Positions 27,000 to 36,591 of a stretch of DNA of 64,000 nucleotides are shown piece by piece; position 1 is the first letter of the stretch; every line of letters starts with the position of its first letter. Both the position numbers and the translations under genes were made by a program. Under the pieces are notes generated by a model that was given only the letters and a program-made list of their open reading frames with translations, was not told the origin of the DNA and did not search any database. Origin of the DNA: Chromobacterium sp. IIBBL 290-4 (GTDB lineage: Bacteria > Pseudomonadota > Gammaproteobacteria > Burkholderiales > Chromobacteriaceae); NCBI RefSeq assembly GCF_024207115.1, contig NZ_CP100128.1, positions 2,728,001 to 2,792,000 on the forward strand, in the 5' to 3' direction.

Positions 27000-28091
27000 C
27001 TAGGACTTGTGTTCAAGATATTGCATCGGATCCACCGGTTTGCCGAAACGGCGGATCTCGAAGTGCAGCTTGACTTGGTCGGCATCGGTATTGCCCATTT
27101 CGGCAATCTTCTGCCCTTTCTTGACAGTCTGTCCCTCTTTTACCAGCAATTGGCTGTTATGAGCGTAAGCCGACAGGAAGGTCTTGTTGTGCTTGATGAT
27201 GATCAGCTTGCCGTAGCCGCGAAGCCCGGCGCCGCTGTACACCACCTTGCCCTCTCCCGCCGCGAGCACCGGCTGGCCCATGCGCCCGCTGATTTCAATG
27301 CCTTTGTTGCTGTCCGAGTAGCCCTTGATGACCTTGCCTTCCGTCGGCCAGTTCCAGGCTACCGCATCTTCCTCCTGCTTGGCCGGCTCGCTGGCGGCCG
27401 GCTTGCTGCTTGGGGCCGCCGGCTGAGCTGCGCTGGCTTCTTGCTTCTTGGCCGGAGCGGGAGCAACCGTTTCCGCCGCCGGCGACTGCGTTTGAGCGTT
27501 GTTATGGTTCTGGCGTCCCTCGCTCTGAGCCGCCAGGTCTTTCGCCGCGTCGCTGCCGTAAGGCAGTTTCAGCGCCTTGGGGTACGTCTTGACCGTCGCC
27601 GCGCCGCCGGTATTGGCCGGCGCGCCGCTTGCCGCCGCTGCCTGGGCAGGTTTGGCTGCCGGGGCGGTTTCCGTCGCCGCCGGCGTCGAGTCCGAACCCG
27701 GCGGCGTGAGCCGCAGCACCTGTCCGACCTTGATGCCGGTGTCGGGCAGATTGTTCCAGGCCGCTACATCCTTGTACTTCAAGCCGTGGTTCAGCGAAAT
27801 CCGGAACAGGTTGTCGCCGGGTTTCACCACATAAGTCTGTTCGCCTGGCGACGGCTGGCTATCGCCCAGGGGCTTGGCCTGCAGGTTGCCATGGCTTTGA
27901 TAGGGCGTAGCCACGGTGGCGCCGCTGGGCTGGGCCGCTGCCGCTTGAGGCGCCGGCGCGGGCTGAGCCGGACGGCTCGCCGCGGCGCTTTCCACCGGAG
28001 CGGCTTGTTGAACCATGGAGCTGCAACCGGCCAGGCTCACGCCCAGCGAGGCGGCTAATATATACGCATAGCTGCAATGCATTTTTAGCAT
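27000..28091 (-). CDS. nlpD: Lipoprotein NlpD (LysM and degenerate M23 peptidase domains)
   Basis: Outer-membrane lipoprotein that activates cell-wall amidases (AmiC) during division. The 363-residue protein has a signal peptide with lipobox SLAGC (Cys23), an Ala/Pro/Gln-rich linker, one LysM domain (TYVVKPGDNLFRISLNHGL, ~86-128), a second low-complexity linker and a C-terminal M23 domain (~245-355). The first metal motif reads NKGIEISGRMG instead of HxGxD, so it is catalytically inactive as expected for NlpD. An alternative ATG at 28082 would remove three residues; neither start has a clear ribosome site. Confidence 0.93.
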   Translation of the reverse strand: MLKMHCSYAYILAASLGVSLAGCSSMVQQAAPVESAAASRPAQPAPAPQAAAAQPSGATVATPYQSHGNLQAKPLGDSQPSPGEQTYVVKPGDNLFRISLNHGLKYKDVAAWNNLPDTGIKVGQVLRLTPPGSDSTPAATETAPAAKPAQAAAASGAPANTGGAATVKTYPKALKLPYGSDAAKDLAAQSEGRQNHNNAQTQSPAAETVAPAPAKKQEASAAQPAAPSSKPAASEPAKQEEDAVAWNWPTEGKVIKGYSDSNKGIEISGRMGQPVLAAGEGKVVYSGAGLRGYGKLIIIKHNKTFLSAYAHNSQLLVKEGQTVKKGQKIAEMGNTDADQVKLHFEIRRFGKPVDPMQYLEHKS

Positions 28092-28165
28092 GTTTTTTTG
28101 TCGAAACTGTGAAGTCGGTGTTTTGCTTGATTGTTAGACAGGTGAACTGTTGCGTTTTCGCAGTT

Positions 28166-28834
28166 TTAACCGCGGCCATTCAATAAGGGCACAAACTTAA
28201 CGGGGTCCAGCCTGCTCTTCTGAATACCTTGCGCGGTTTTCTCGATCAACCATAAATGTTGCTCGGACTCGCCCAGCGGCAGCACCAGCTTGCCGCCTTC
28301 GGCCAGCTGCTCTACCAGAGCGGCTGGCACGGCACGCGCCGCGGCGGCGATCAGTATGCCGTCGAAAGGCGCGGCTTCCGGCAGGCCGAGATAACCGTCG
28401 CCATGCACCAAGCGGGCATGCACCAGCTTGGCGGCGCGCAAATTCTTCCTTGCTTGGTCCAAAATGGCGCCCAAGCGTTCCATCGAGTAGACCTCCGCGC
28501 CGGTTTTGAGCAGCACGGCGGTTTGATAACCGCAGCCGGTGCCGATTTCCAGGATCTTGCCGGGCTGGCGGCCCTGAATCAGCAACTCGGTCATCCGCGC
28601 CACGGTCAGCGGCTGCGAGATGGTCTGGCCATGGCCTATGGGCAGCGACACATCGTCATAGGCGCGCGTGGCCAGCGCCTGGTCGACGAACAAGTGGCGC
28701 GGCACCTCGAACATGGCGGTCAGCACTCTTTCATCGCTGACGCCGTGTTGGCGCAAGCGCTCGGTCATGCGCCGGCGCGTGCGCTCGGAAAGCATGCCGT
28801 AGGCCTGGTCCTGAGGGGTCAGCGGCGCAGCCAT
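28166..28834 (-). CDS. pcm: Protein-L-isoaspartate O-methyltransferase
   Basis: Repairs isoaspartyl residues in damaged proteins using SAM. The 222-residue protein has the signature [32 protein letters not shown] and the SAM-binding motif [15 protein letters not shown]. It overlaps the end of surE by 16 bases, implying coupled expression, and precedes nlpD-rpoS. Confidence 0.96.
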   Translation of the reverse strand: MAAPLTPQDQAYGMLSERTRRRMTERLRQHGVSDERVLTAMFEVPRHLFVDQALATRAYDDVSLPIGHGQTISQPLTVARMTELLIQGRQPGKILEIGTGCGYQTAVLLKTGAEVYSMERLGAILDQARKNLRAAKLVHARLVHGDGYLGLPEAAPFDGILIAAAARAVPAALVEQLAEGGKLVLPLGESEQHLWLIEKTAQGIQKSRLDPVKFVPLLNGRG

Positions 28835-29562
28835 GTGGAAATCCTGTCCAATTGCCCGTAGGCGGTCAAGTCCAGCATCAGCGGAGTGACGGAAACCTGT
28901 CCCGCCGCGACGCAGCCGAAGTCGGTGTCAGGCCCGGCATCCTGCACCGCGCCGACCGGCCCTACCCAGTATATCGTCTCGCCGCGCGGATTCTTGGATT
29001 GGATGACCGGCTGGGCCGCATGCCGCCGCCCCAGGCGGGTGACGCGGATGTCGCCCAGCGTTTCCGGCGGGGCGTCCGGCACATTGACGTTCAGCAGCAC
29101 GGCTTGCGCAAACGGTTCCGCTTGGCAGCGCTCCACCAATTGCTCCACCACTTTGCCGGCGCTGGCGAAATGCCGGCCGCTGTGGCCCGCCAGAGAAACG
29201 GCGATGGACGGTATGCCCAGCATGAAGCCCTCGGTCGCCGCCGCCACGGTGCCGGAATACAAGGTGTCGTCGCCCATATTGGGACCGTGGTTGATGCCGG
29301 TGAAGATCATGTCCGGCTTGAAATCCAATAGGCCGGTCACCGCCAGGTGCACGCAGTCGGTGGGCGTGCCGTTGACGTAGTAAAAGCCGTTGGCCGCTTG
29401 GCGCGCGGTCAGCGGACGGTCCAGCGTCAGCGAGTTGCTGGCGCCGCTGCGGTCCTGTTCGGGCGCCACCACCACCACATCGCCGTAGCGCGCCAGCGTT
29501 TGCGCCAGCATGGCCAGGCCCGGCGCCGAATATCCGTCGTCATTGCTCAACAGAAACTTCAT
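28819..29562 (-). CDS. surE: 5'/3'-nucleotidase SurE
   Basis: Metal-dependent nucleoside monophosphatase of stationary phase. The 247-residue protein begins with the metal-binding [12 protein letters not shown] and has the conserved [36 protein letters not shown] and NVNVP motifs. First gene of surE-pcm-nlpD-rpoS. Confidence 0.97.
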   Translation of the reverse strand: MKFLLSNDDGYSAPGLAMLAQTLARYGDVVVVAPEQDRSGASNSLTLDRPLTARQAANGFYYVNGTPTDCVHLAVTGLLDFKPDMIFTGINHGPNMGDDTLYSGTVAAATEGFMLGIPSIAVSLAGHSGRHFASAGKVVEQLVERCQAEPFAQAVLLNVNVPDAPPETLGDIRVTRLGRRHAAQPVIQSKNPRGETIYWVGPVGAVQDAGPDTDFGCVAAGQVSVTPLMLDLTAYGQLDRISTWLRR

Positions 29563-29642
29563 GTAAGGTCTTTCCCTCGATAGCCGGGTGATTGTAGCGC
29601 CGCCAGCGTGACAGCGAATAGGGCAATAGTTTCATAGGCCGT

Positions 29643-29668
29643 AAAAAAACCCGCGGGGGGCGGGTTTT
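29643..29668 (-). terminator. Terminator of nadA
   Basis: AAAACCCGC / GCGGGTTTT stem with a GGGGG loop, followed on the minus strand by a run of seven T. Confidence 0.85.
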
Positions 29669-29678
29669 CGGCCTATCG

Positions 29679-30596
29679 TCAGGCGTAGTAGCGTTTGCTG
29701 AACTCCAGCATGCGCTCGATCGGCACGCGGGCCGCGTCCATCTGCTCCGGGGTCAGATAGTCGATCTCCAGGCCCTGGCCTTGCTGGGCGCGTTTGACCG
29801 CCTCGATGGTGTTCATCTTCATGTACGGACAGGAGTTGCATTGGCAGCCGGCGTAGATCGGCGCCTGGCGCAGGTCGAGATCCGGACGGGCCAGCCCCAT
29901 GTTGTACAGGATGCCGTCTTCGGTGGCGACGAAGATCACCGCCTTGGGATCGCCCTGGTAGGCCTTCACCCAATTGAGCATGCCGGAGGTGGAGCCGACG
30001 TAATCGGCCTTCTTCAATACCGGCAACGGGCTTTCCGGGTGGGCGATCAGGTATTTCCCGCCCTGGACGGCGGCGAAGGCTTCTTCCAGCGCCGCCTCAT
30101 TGAACTTGTCGTGCACTTCGCACACGGCCGACCACAGCGGCATGTCGTAGCCGTATTGATCGTTCAGATAGCCGCCCATATTGCGGTCGGGCGAGAAGAT
30201 CACCTTCTTACCTTCGGCGTACAGGTGGGCGATGATGTCGTCCACATTGCGGCTGGTGACGATCCAGTCGGACACGGCTTTGTGCTCGGCGCTGGAGTTG
30301 ATGTAGGACACGTGCACATGGTCCGAGTAGCGCTTGCGCCACTGAATCAGCTCGGCGACGTTGGTCTGGGTGACCAGCGAGCAGGTGGAGCCGGCGTCAG
30401 GCAGGATGACCGTGGCCTCCGGATTGAGGATCTTGGCGGTTTCCGCCATGAAGCGGACGCCGGCGAACACGATGATGTCCGCCTGGGCCTCCTTGGCGTA
30501 CAGCGACAATTCCAGGCTATCGCCCACTTTGTCCGCCATCTGCTGGATTTCAGGCTGGGTATAGTAATGGGCGAGGGTGACGACGCGTTTCGTCAT
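29679..30596 (-). CDS. nadA: Quinolinate synthase
   Basis: [4Fe-4S] enzyme condensing iminoaspartate with dihydroxyacetone phosphate in NAD synthesis. The 305-residue protein has the cluster cysteines C72 (GSTCSL), C159 (SAVCEVHD) and one of the group C251/C253/C256 (GCQCNSCPYMKM), the AHYYTQPEIQ substrate loop and GSTSGM. I chose the ATG at 30596, with AGGAGC upstream; an in-frame GTG/ATG further out (30659) would add 21 residues that do not look conserved. nadB and nadC are not in this window. Confidence 0.94.
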   Translation of the reverse strand: MTKRVVTLAHYYTQPEIQQMADKVGDSLELSLYAKEAQADIIVFAGVRFMAETAKILNPEATVILPDAGSTCSLVTQTNVAELIQWRKRYSDHVHVSYINSSAEHKAVSDWIVTSRNVDDIIAHLYAEGKKVIFSPDRNMGGYLNDQYGYDMPLWSAVCEVHDKFNEAALEEAFAAVQGGKYLIAHPESPLPVLKKADYVGSTSGMLNWVKAYQGDPKAVIFVATEDGILYNMGLARPDLDLRQAPIYAGCQCNSCPYMKMNTIEAVKRAQQGQGLEIDYLTPEQMDAARVPIERMLEFSKRYYA

Positions 30597-30657
30597 GATC
30601 AGTTTGCTCCTGCCTGATTCGGGCGCGTTGCGCTCGGCGGCTTGCATGGTGCGGCGC

Positions 30658-30702
30658 AATAAACGTTTGTTGCGAAATAGTAAAGGTTAGCAATATTGTA
30701 AA
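30658..30702 (-). promoter_or_regulatory. Predicted nadA promoter with a palindrome at the start point
   Basis: On the minus strand TTTACA (30697-30702), 17 bases, TATTTC (30674-30679). The near-perfect palindrome AATAAACGTTTGTT (30658-30671, core AAACGTTT) falls on the expected transcription start and could be a repressor site. Confidence 0.4.
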
Positions 30703-30792
30703 GACTGCGCTACTGGCCAGCGAGGCGCGAGCGGGATTTCTTGGTCTGGTGCAGCGCAAAATGCACATGTCGCTTGTTTGTCGGAGGTCAAA

Positions 30793-31806
30793 ATGACGTC
30801 CAGGTTCCATCTGCATGATGAGAGCGGCGCGGAAGATTGCGCGCACGACGACGAACATGACTTCAATCATGGCCATTTGCACCCGCATGCAGGGCCGAGC
30901 GCGCGGGCCGGCCGCCGGCTGAGCAGCCGCTCGCTGGCCCAGGTGACGGCGCTGACGCTGGTGTTCGCCGTGGTGGAGCTGCTGGGCGGCTGGTGGAGCG
31001 GGTCATTGGCGCTGCTGTCCGACGCCGGCCACATGTTGACTGATTCGCTGTCCTTATTATTGGCGTTGTGGGTGTCGCATATTGGCCACCGTCCGGCCAA
31101 TGAGAGGCTGTCGTTCGGCCACGGCCGCGCCGAAGTGCTGGGCGCCTTGGTGAATAGCCTGCTGCTGTTCGGGCTGTCCATCGTCATCGTGATCGAGGCG
31201 GCGTCCAGGCTGGCGCGGCCGCATCCGGTCAACGGCTTGGGGTTGTTGTGGATCGCGGCGGCGGGCTTGGCGGTCAATGCGCTGGCCGCCTGGCTGCTTA
31301 GCCGCGGCGCGCACAGCCTGAACAGCCGCGCGGCGCTATGGCATGTGCTGGGCGATCTGCTGGGCTCGGTGGCTGCGATCGCATCAGGTGCGGTAATCTG
31401 GCGGACGGGATGGCTGATGGTGGATCCGCTGTTGTCCATCCTGGTGGCCCTGTTATTGCTTGCCGCGGCTTGGCGCTTGATTCGCCAGGCCGGGCTGGTG
31501 CTGATGGAGGGCGTGCCGCGGCATCTCGACTACAACCGGATAGGCGCGGCGCTGGCCGCCATCGCCGGCGTCCGCTCGGTGCATGATCTGCATGTCTGGA
31601 CCATGTCGGCGGAGCGGGTGGCCTTGTCGGCGCATTTGCGGATTGCGGCCCCGCAGGATTGGCCGCGCATTCTGGCGGCGTGCCAGCGCATGCTGTCGCG
31701 CGATTTCAGCATCGATCACGTAACCTTGCAGGCGGAATGGCCGCCAGCCGCGCCGGCGGGCAAGCCGGTGCCTATTGATATCGTTTCCGAGGACAAGTAT
31801 CCATGA
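30793..31806 (+). CDS. Cation diffusion facilitator (zinc-type, CzcD/ZitB-like)
   Basis: Proton-coupled efflux of Zn(II) or related divalent metals from the cytosol. The 337-residue protein has a His/Asp-rich N-terminus (EDCAHDDEHDFNHGHLHPH), six membrane spans with the metal-site residues in TM2 (SDAGHMLTDS) and TM5 (HVLGDLLGS), and a cytosolic C-terminal domain (VHDLHVWTMS). GGAGG lies five bases before the ATG at 30793. The stop overlaps the next start (ATGA), coupling it to the Pat-type acyltransferase. Confidence 0.92.
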   Translation: MTSRFHLHDESGAEDCAHDDEHDFNHGHLHPHAGPSARAGRRLSSRSLAQVTALTLVFAVVELLGGWWSGSLALLSDAGHMLTDSLSLLLALWVSHIGHRPANERLSFGHGRAEVLGALVNSLLLFGLSIVIVIEAASRLARPHPVNGLGLLWIAAAGLAVNALAAWLLSRGAHSLNSRAALWHVLGDLLGSVAAIASGAVIWRTGWLMVDPLLSILVALLLLAAAWRLIRQAGLVLMEGVPRHLDYNRIGAALAAIAGVRSVHDLHVWTMSAERVALSAHLRIAAPQDWPRILAACQRMLSRDFSIDHVTLQAEWPPAAPAGKPVPIDIVSEDKYP

Positions 31807-34478
31807 GGCCGCATTATCTGACCCCGCTGTTTTCTCCTCGCCATGTCGCCGTGGTCGGCGCCAGCGACCGGCCCGGCTCCATCGGCCAGGCGGTGTTCGC
31901 CAATCTGCTGGCCAGCGCTTTCCAGGGCAAGCTGTTTCCGGTGAATCTGAACCATAAGGTGGTGGGCGGCATTCCAGCGGTGTCCTCGGTGCGGCAGATA
32001 GACGGGCCGGTGGACCTGGCGGTGGTGGTGACGGCGATCCGCAGCCTGCCGGCCATCGTCAAGGATTGCGGCAAGAAGGGCGTCAAGGCGGTGTTGCTGG
32101 CCAAGGAGTTTTCCGACAGCGAGCAGTTGGAGCAGGAGCTGATCAACGAGGCCTTGTCCATCGCCCGCCACTTCGGCATCCGCATCCTCGGCCCCAATGT
32201 GCTGGGCCTGATGCGGCCGGTGGCCGGCTTCAACGCCAGCAACTACAGCGGCAAGGTGAGGCCGGGCAATCTGGCGCTGGTGTCGGAGTCGTCCGCCTTG
32301 TGCGCGGCGATGCTGGACTGGGCGGACAGCAAGGAAATCGGCTTCTCCAGCGTGATCTCGCTGGGCGGCGCGCTGGATGTCGGTTTCGGCGAGATTCTGG
32401 ATTACCTGGTGGCCGACAACGCCACCCAGGGCATTCTGTTGCATGTACACCACATTCACGATTCGCGCCGCTTTATGTCGGCGCTGCGCGCCGCCGCCCG
32501 CACCAAGCCGGTGGTGGTGATCAAGTCCGGCCGTTTCGAAAGCGATGACAACGGCCGCACCCATGCCGGCAATCTGGTGGCCAGCGGCGATGTGTTCGAC
32601 GCCGCCTTGTCCCGCGCCGGCGTGCTGCGGGTGTCGTCCATCTCGCAGCTGTTCACCGCCGCCAAGGTGCTGGCCGCCAATTACCGGGTGGGCGGACGAC
32701 GCTTGGCCATCGTCTCCAACGGCTTCGGTCCCGGGCTGCTGGCGGCGGACAGCGCGGTGGACAACGGCGTGGAGCTGGCCAAGCTCGGCGATGAAACCAT
32801 GAAGCTGCTGGACAGCGTGCTGCCGCGCAACTGGTCGCATGCCAATCCCTTGGACATCATCGGCGACGCCAGCCCGATGCGTTTCCGCACCGCGGTGAAG
32901 GCCTGCGTCGACGATGCCGGCGTGGACGGCGTGATGGTGGTGTTCACGCCGCAGGCGGGTACTGATCATCTGACTACGGCGCAATTGATGATAGGGCTGC
33001 AGCGCGAGACCTCCAAGCCGCTGTTCCTGTCCTGGCTGGGCGACGCCAAGGTGTCGGAAAGCCGCGAGCTGTTCGACAAGGCCAAGTGCGCGCACTTCCG
33101 GGCGCCGGAGTACGGCATCGAGGTGTTCCGCCATCTGGCGGCCTATCAGCGCAATCAGCAGTTGCTGCTGCAGACGCCGGGTCCGCTGGAAGGCAAGCGC
33201 GACGAGGCCGACATCGGCGCCGCGCGCAAGGTGATAGACGCCGCGCTGGCCGAAGGCCGCACCATTTTGTCCGAGCGCGAATCCAAGCAGGTGCTGGCGG
33301 CCTTTCATATCCCGGTGAATCCGACCACGCTGGCGCGCACCGCCGACCAGGCGGCCCGCCAGGCGGAGAAGATAGGTTATCCGGTGGTGCTGAAGATAGA
33401 CTCGCCCGACATCATCTATAAGTCGGATGTCGGCGGCGTTGAGCTGAATATCAGCAACGAAACGACGCTGCGCAGCGCCTTCGACGGCATCATTTCCCGC
33501 GCGAGGCATGCGCGGCCGGATGCGCGCATCGATGGCGTCTCGGTGCAGCCCATGCGCAAACGCCGCTTCGCCCGCGAGGTGATCGTCGGCGTGGCGCGCG
33601 ACGCTGCCTTCGGTCCGGTGATCACCTTCGGCGCCGGCGGCATCGCGGTGGAGGTGATGCATGACCTGGCGCTGGCCTTGCCGCCGCTGAATGATTATCT
33701 GGTCGACAATATGATAGGCCAGACCCGCATCGGCCAGCTGCTCGGACCGTTCAAGAACCTGCCGCCGGTCGATATCGACGAATTGCGTCATGTGCTGCTG
33801 CAGGTATCGGAAATGGTGTGCGAGCTGCCGCAATTGCGAGAGATGGATATCAACCCGCTGGTGGCCGACGAACAGGGCGTCATCGCGCTGGACGCCCGCA
33901 TCATCGTTGAGCCCGCGCGCCGCGACCTGAAGCGTTACGGCCACATGGCCATCATGCCTTACCCCAGCCATATGGTGATATGCGCCAAGCTGCATGACGG
34001 CACGCCGGTGATGATCCGGCCGATCCGGCCGGAAGACGCCGAGATGCAGCAGGCCTTCGTCCGCAATCTCTCGGAAGAAAGCCGATATAACCGCTACCTT
34101 TCCAGCATCAAGCAATTGTCGCAAAGCATGCTGGTCCGCTTCACCCAGCTCGACTACGACCGCGAGATGGCGTTGGCGATGACGCGCGAAGGCGACGGGG
34201 GCGAGGAGATGCTGGCGGTGGCGCGTTTCATCACCGATCCGGACAACGAAGCCTGCGAGTTCGCGCTGGAAGTGGCGGATAGTTGGCAGGGGCGCGGCAT
34301 CGGCAATTTGCTGATGCAGGCGCTGTTCGACGCGGCGCGCGAGCAGGGCTTGAAGCTGATGCGCGGCGAAGTCCTGGCCGGCAACAAGGGCATGTTGAAA
34401 CTGATGCATAAACTGGGGTTTAGCGTCGAGCCGCACCCTGAAGACAGGGCCTTGACGCTGGTGCTGAAGCCCTTGTAG
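31803..34478 (+). CDS. Pat/PatZ-type protein lysine acetyltransferase (ACS-like plus GNAT)
   Basis: The 891-residue protein has the two-part Pat layout. Residues 1-700 look like an ADP-forming acyl-CoA synthetase (CoA-binding RHVAVVGASDRPGSIGQAVF at 13-32, a ligase-CoA region, and an ATP-grasp region from ~490). The synthetase phospho-histidine motif SHTGA is missing (GRTHAGNLVASGDVFDAAL), as in acetyltransferases of this family. Residues ~730-891 form a GNAT domain with the acetyl-CoA loop WQGRGIGNLLMQ. In Salmonella and E. coli such enzymes acetylate and inactivate acetyl-CoA synthetase; that role is inferred here. Translationally coupled to the upstream CDF gene. Confidence 0.9.
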   Translation: MRPHYLTPLFSPRHVAVVGASDRPGSIGQAVFANLLASAFQGKLFPVNLNHKVVGGIPAVSSVRQIDGPVDLAVVVTAIRSLPAIVKDCGKKGVKAVLLAKEFSDSEQLEQELINEALSIARHFGIRILGPNVLGLMRPVAGFNASNYSGKVRPGNLALVSESSALCAAMLDWADSKEIGFSSVISLGGALDVGFGEILDYLVADNATQGILLHVHHIHDSRRFMSALRAAARTKPVVVIKSGRFESDDNGRTHAGNLVASGDVFDAALSRAGVLRVSSISQLFTAAKVLAANYRVGGRRLAIVSNGFGPGLLAADSAVDNGVELAKLGDETMKLLDSVLPRNWSHANPLDIIGDASPMRFRTAVKACVDDAGVDGVMVVFTPQAGTDHLTTAQLMIGLQRETSKPLFLSWLGDAKVSESRELFDKAKCAHFRAPEYGIEVFRHLAAYQRNQQLLLQTPGPLEGKRDEADIGAARKVIDAALAEGRTILSERESKQVLAAFHIPVNPTTLARTADQAARQAEKIGYPVVLKIDSPDIIYKSDVGGVELNISNETTLRSAFDGIISRARHARPDARIDGVSVQPMRKRRFAREVIVGVARDAAFGPVITFGAGGIAVEVMHDLALALPPLNDYLVDNMIGQTRIGQLLGPFKNLPPVDIDELRHVLLQVSEMVCELPQLREMDINPLVADEQGVIALDARIIVEPARRDLKRYGHMAIMPYPSHMVICAKLHDGTPVMIRPIRPEDAEMQQAFVRNLSEESRYNRYLSSIKQLSQSMLVRFTQLDYDREMALAMTREGDGGEEMLAVARFITDPDNEACEFALEVADSWQGRGIGNLLMQALFDAAREQGLKLMRGEVLAGNKGMLKLMHKLGFSVEPHPEDRALTLVLKPL

Positions 34479-34511
34479 GCGGCGGCTCTGACACAGTTTT
34501 GCATTAAGCGC

Positions 34512-34541
34512 TTGCAAGATAAGGGAAATCTGCCCTAAAAT
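34512..34541 (+). promoter_or_regulatory. Promoter of rpsP-rimM-trmD-rplS
   Basis: TTGCAA (34512-34517), an 18-base spacer and TAAAAT (34536-34541), 43 bases before rpsP. Confidence 0.6.
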
Positions 34542-34584
34542 CGTGGGCTTTTCTATATCCAGTTTTTTTCAAGGACAATCGACA

Positions 34585-34836
34585 ATGGTAGTGATTCGTC
34601 TGGCACGCGGCGGCGCCAAGAACCGTCCGTTCTACAACATCGTGGTGACCGATTCCCGCAACCGTCGTGACGGTCGCTTCATCGAGCGCGTTGGCTTCTA
34701 CAACCCGGTAGCCAACGAAAAGCAAGAACGCGTCCGCTTCACCATGGACCGTCTGAACTACTGGGTAGGCGTTGGCGCTCAGCTGTCCGACTCCGTTGCC
34801 AAGCTGCTGAAAGAGCAGAAGGCCGTAGCCGCTTAA
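34585..34836 (+). CDS. rpsP: 30S ribosomal protein S16
   Basis: The 83-residue protein reads [21 protein letters not shown] at the start and has [10 protein letters not shown] and the [16 protein letters not shown] region of S16. First gene of the standard rpsP-rimM-trmD-rplS operon; an upstream in-frame start at 34543 lies inside the promoter/leader and is rejected. Confidence 0.98.
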   Translation: MVVIRLARGGAKNRPFYNIVVTDSRNRRDGRFIERVGFYNPVANEKQERVRFTMDRLNYWVGVGAQLSDSVAKLLKEQKAVAA

Positions 34837-34870
34837 TTCGGCTATCCAAACTCAAGACGGAATTGGGCGC

Positions 34871-35380
34871 ATGCGCGACGAAGATCTGGTAGTGATGGGC
34901 TTTGTGCGCGGCGCCTTCGGCATCAAGGGCTGGGTGAAAATCCATGCCGATACCGAATACGCTGACAGTCTGTTCGATTACCCGACCTGGTGGTTGGGCA
35001 AGAACGGCAGCTGGAAGCCATATGCATTCGAAAACGGCGCGGTTCAGCCCAAGGCCCTGGCGGCCAAGCTGGAAGGCGTCGAAGATCGCGACGGCGCGGA
35101 AGCGTTGCGCGGCTCGCAGATCGCGATTCCGCGCAGCGAGTTGCCGGAGGCCGGCGACGACGAATATTACTGGGCCGACCTGATCGGCCTGGTCGTCGTC
35201 AACCAGCAAGGCGAAACGCTCGGCAAGGTGGACAACCTGCTTGAGACGGGCGCCAACGATGTGCTGGTGGTCAAGGGCGACGATGGTCAGCAAAGGCTGA
35301 TCCCCTTCGTCGGACAGTATGTGCTGGACGTGGTGCGAGCCGAGGGCCGCATTCTGGTGGACTGGGGTCTGGATTACTGA
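34871..35380 (+). CDS. rimM: 16S rRNA processing protein RimM
   Basis: Assembly factor for the 30S head. The 169-residue protein has the N-terminal RimM domain ([18 protein letters not shown]) and the C-terminal PRC-barrel ([34 protein letters not shown]). Its stop overlaps the trmD start by one base (TGATG). Confidence 0.97.
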   Translation: MRDEDLVVMGFVRGAFGIKGWVKIHADTEYADSLFDYPTWWLGKNGSWKPYAFENGAVQPKALAAKLEGVEDRDGAEALRGSQIAIPRSELPEAGDDEYYWADLIGLVVVNQQGETLGKVDNLLETGANDVLVVKGDDGQQRLIPFVGQYVLDVVRAEGRILVDWGLDY

Positions 35381-36147
35381 TGCAGATCGACGCGGTAACG
35401 CTGTTCCCGGAGATGTTCGATTCGATCGCCCGTTTTGGCGTCAGCCAGCGGGCGCTTGATTTGGGCCTGTGGCATTTCCATGCCTGGAATCCGCGTGATT
35501 TCACCCACGACAATTATCGTCGGGTGGATGACCGGCCTTATGGCGGCGGTCCCGGCATGGTGATGCAGATCGAGCCCTTGGAAAAGGCGCTCGCCGCCGC
35601 GCGAGCGCGTCAGCGCGAAGCCGGCGTGGAGCGTTCGCACGTGGTGTACCTGTCGCCGCAAGGCAAACAGTTAAGCCATGCCAAGGCGGAAGAGCTGTCG
35701 CAAAAGCCGGGCCTGATCCTGCTGTGCGGCCGCTACGAAGGCATAGACGAGCGCTTGATCGCCACCGAGGTCGACGAGGAAATCTCCATCGGCGACTATG
35801 TGCTGTCCGGCGGCGAGCTGGCGGCGATGGTGGTGACGGATGCTGTGGTCAGGCTGCTGCCGGGCGCGCTCAATGACGCGCAATCGGCGTACGAAGACTC
35901 ATTTGTGGATGGTCTGTTGGACTGTCCGCATTATACCCGACCCGAAGAGTATCGAGGCATGCGGGTGCCGGACGTGCTGTTGTCCGGTAATCATGCCCTG
36001 ATCGCCAAATGGCGGCTGAAGCAGTCGCTGGGGCGCACGTGGAAACGTCGTCCCGAGCTGCTGAAAGACCGCATTTTGACAAAACAGGAATCTCGGCTGC
36101 TGGCGGAGTACCAGCAGGAACAAGATATCCAGAACAAATCGGAGTAA
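35380..36147 (+). CDS. trmD: tRNA (guanine-N1)-methyltransferase TrmD
   Basis: Methylates G37 of tRNAs to prevent frameshifting. The 255-residue SPOUT protein has the knot motifs [14 protein letters not shown] and [17 protein letters not shown] and the substrate-binding [21 protein letters not shown]. Third gene of the operon, immediately followed by rplS. Confidence 0.98.
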   Translation: MQIDAVTLFPEMFDSIARFGVSQRALDLGLWHFHAWNPRDFTHDNYRRVDDRPYGGGPGMVMQIEPLEKALAAARARQREAGVERSHVVYLSPQGKQLSHAKAEELSQKPGLILLCGRYEGIDERLIATEVDEEISIGDYVLSGGELAAMVVTDAVVRLLPGALNDAQSAYEDSFVDGLLDCPHYTRPEEYRGMRVPDVLLSGNHALIAKWRLKQSLGRTWKRRPELLKDRILTKQESRLLAEYQQEQDIQNKSE

Positions 36148-36149
36148 TC

Positions 36150-36518
36150 ATGAATCTGATTCAAAAACTCGAGCAAGAAGAAATCGCACGCCTGGGCAAG
36201 ACCCTGCCGGAATTCGCCCCGGGCGACACCGTAGTGGTGCAAGTTAAGGTAAAGGAAGGCAACCGCGAGCGTCTGCAGGCTTACGAAGGCGTGGTAATCG
36301 CCAAGCGTAACCGCGGCCTGAACAGCGCTTTCACCGTGCGCAAGATGTCCGCCGGCGAAGGTGTTGAGCGTACCTTCCAAACTTACTCCCCGCTGGTGGC
36401 TTCCGTTGAAGTGAAGCGTCGCGGTGACGTTCGTCGCGCCAAGCTGTACTACCTGCGCGGCCGCACCGGCAAGTCCGCACGCATCAAGGAAAAGCTGCCG
36501 GCTCGCAAGCAGGGTTAA
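36150..36518 (+). CDS. rplS: 50S ribosomal protein L19
   Basis: The 122-residue protein has [43 protein letters not shown] and the C-terminal [20 protein letters not shown] of L19. The start is two bases after the trmD stop with GGAG upstream. Last gene of the operon. Confidence 0.98.
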   Translation: MNLIQKLEQEEIARLGKTLPEFAPGDTVVVQVKVKEGNRERLQAYEGVVIAKRNRGLNSAFTVRKMSAGEGVERTFQTYSPLVASVEVKRRGDVRRAKLYYLRGRTGKSARIKEKLPARKQG

Positions 36519-36546
36519 TCCTGTCGGCGACCGCCGCTATCATCAA

Positions 36547-36574
36547 AGCGCAAGGCCTGGCCTTGCGCTTTTTT
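36547..36574 (+). terminator. Terminator of the rpsP operon
   Basis: AGCGCAAGGCC / GGCCTTGCGCT perfect stem followed by TTTTT. Confidence 0.9.
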
Positions 36575-36591
36575 CATTTCAAGGGGGTGCG

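Noticed and set aside
31716..34517. 933-codon minus-strand frame opposite the Pat-type gene
   Set aside because: Composition rich in His, Gln and Arg is typical of antisense GC-rich shadows; the plus frame is clearly the real gene.
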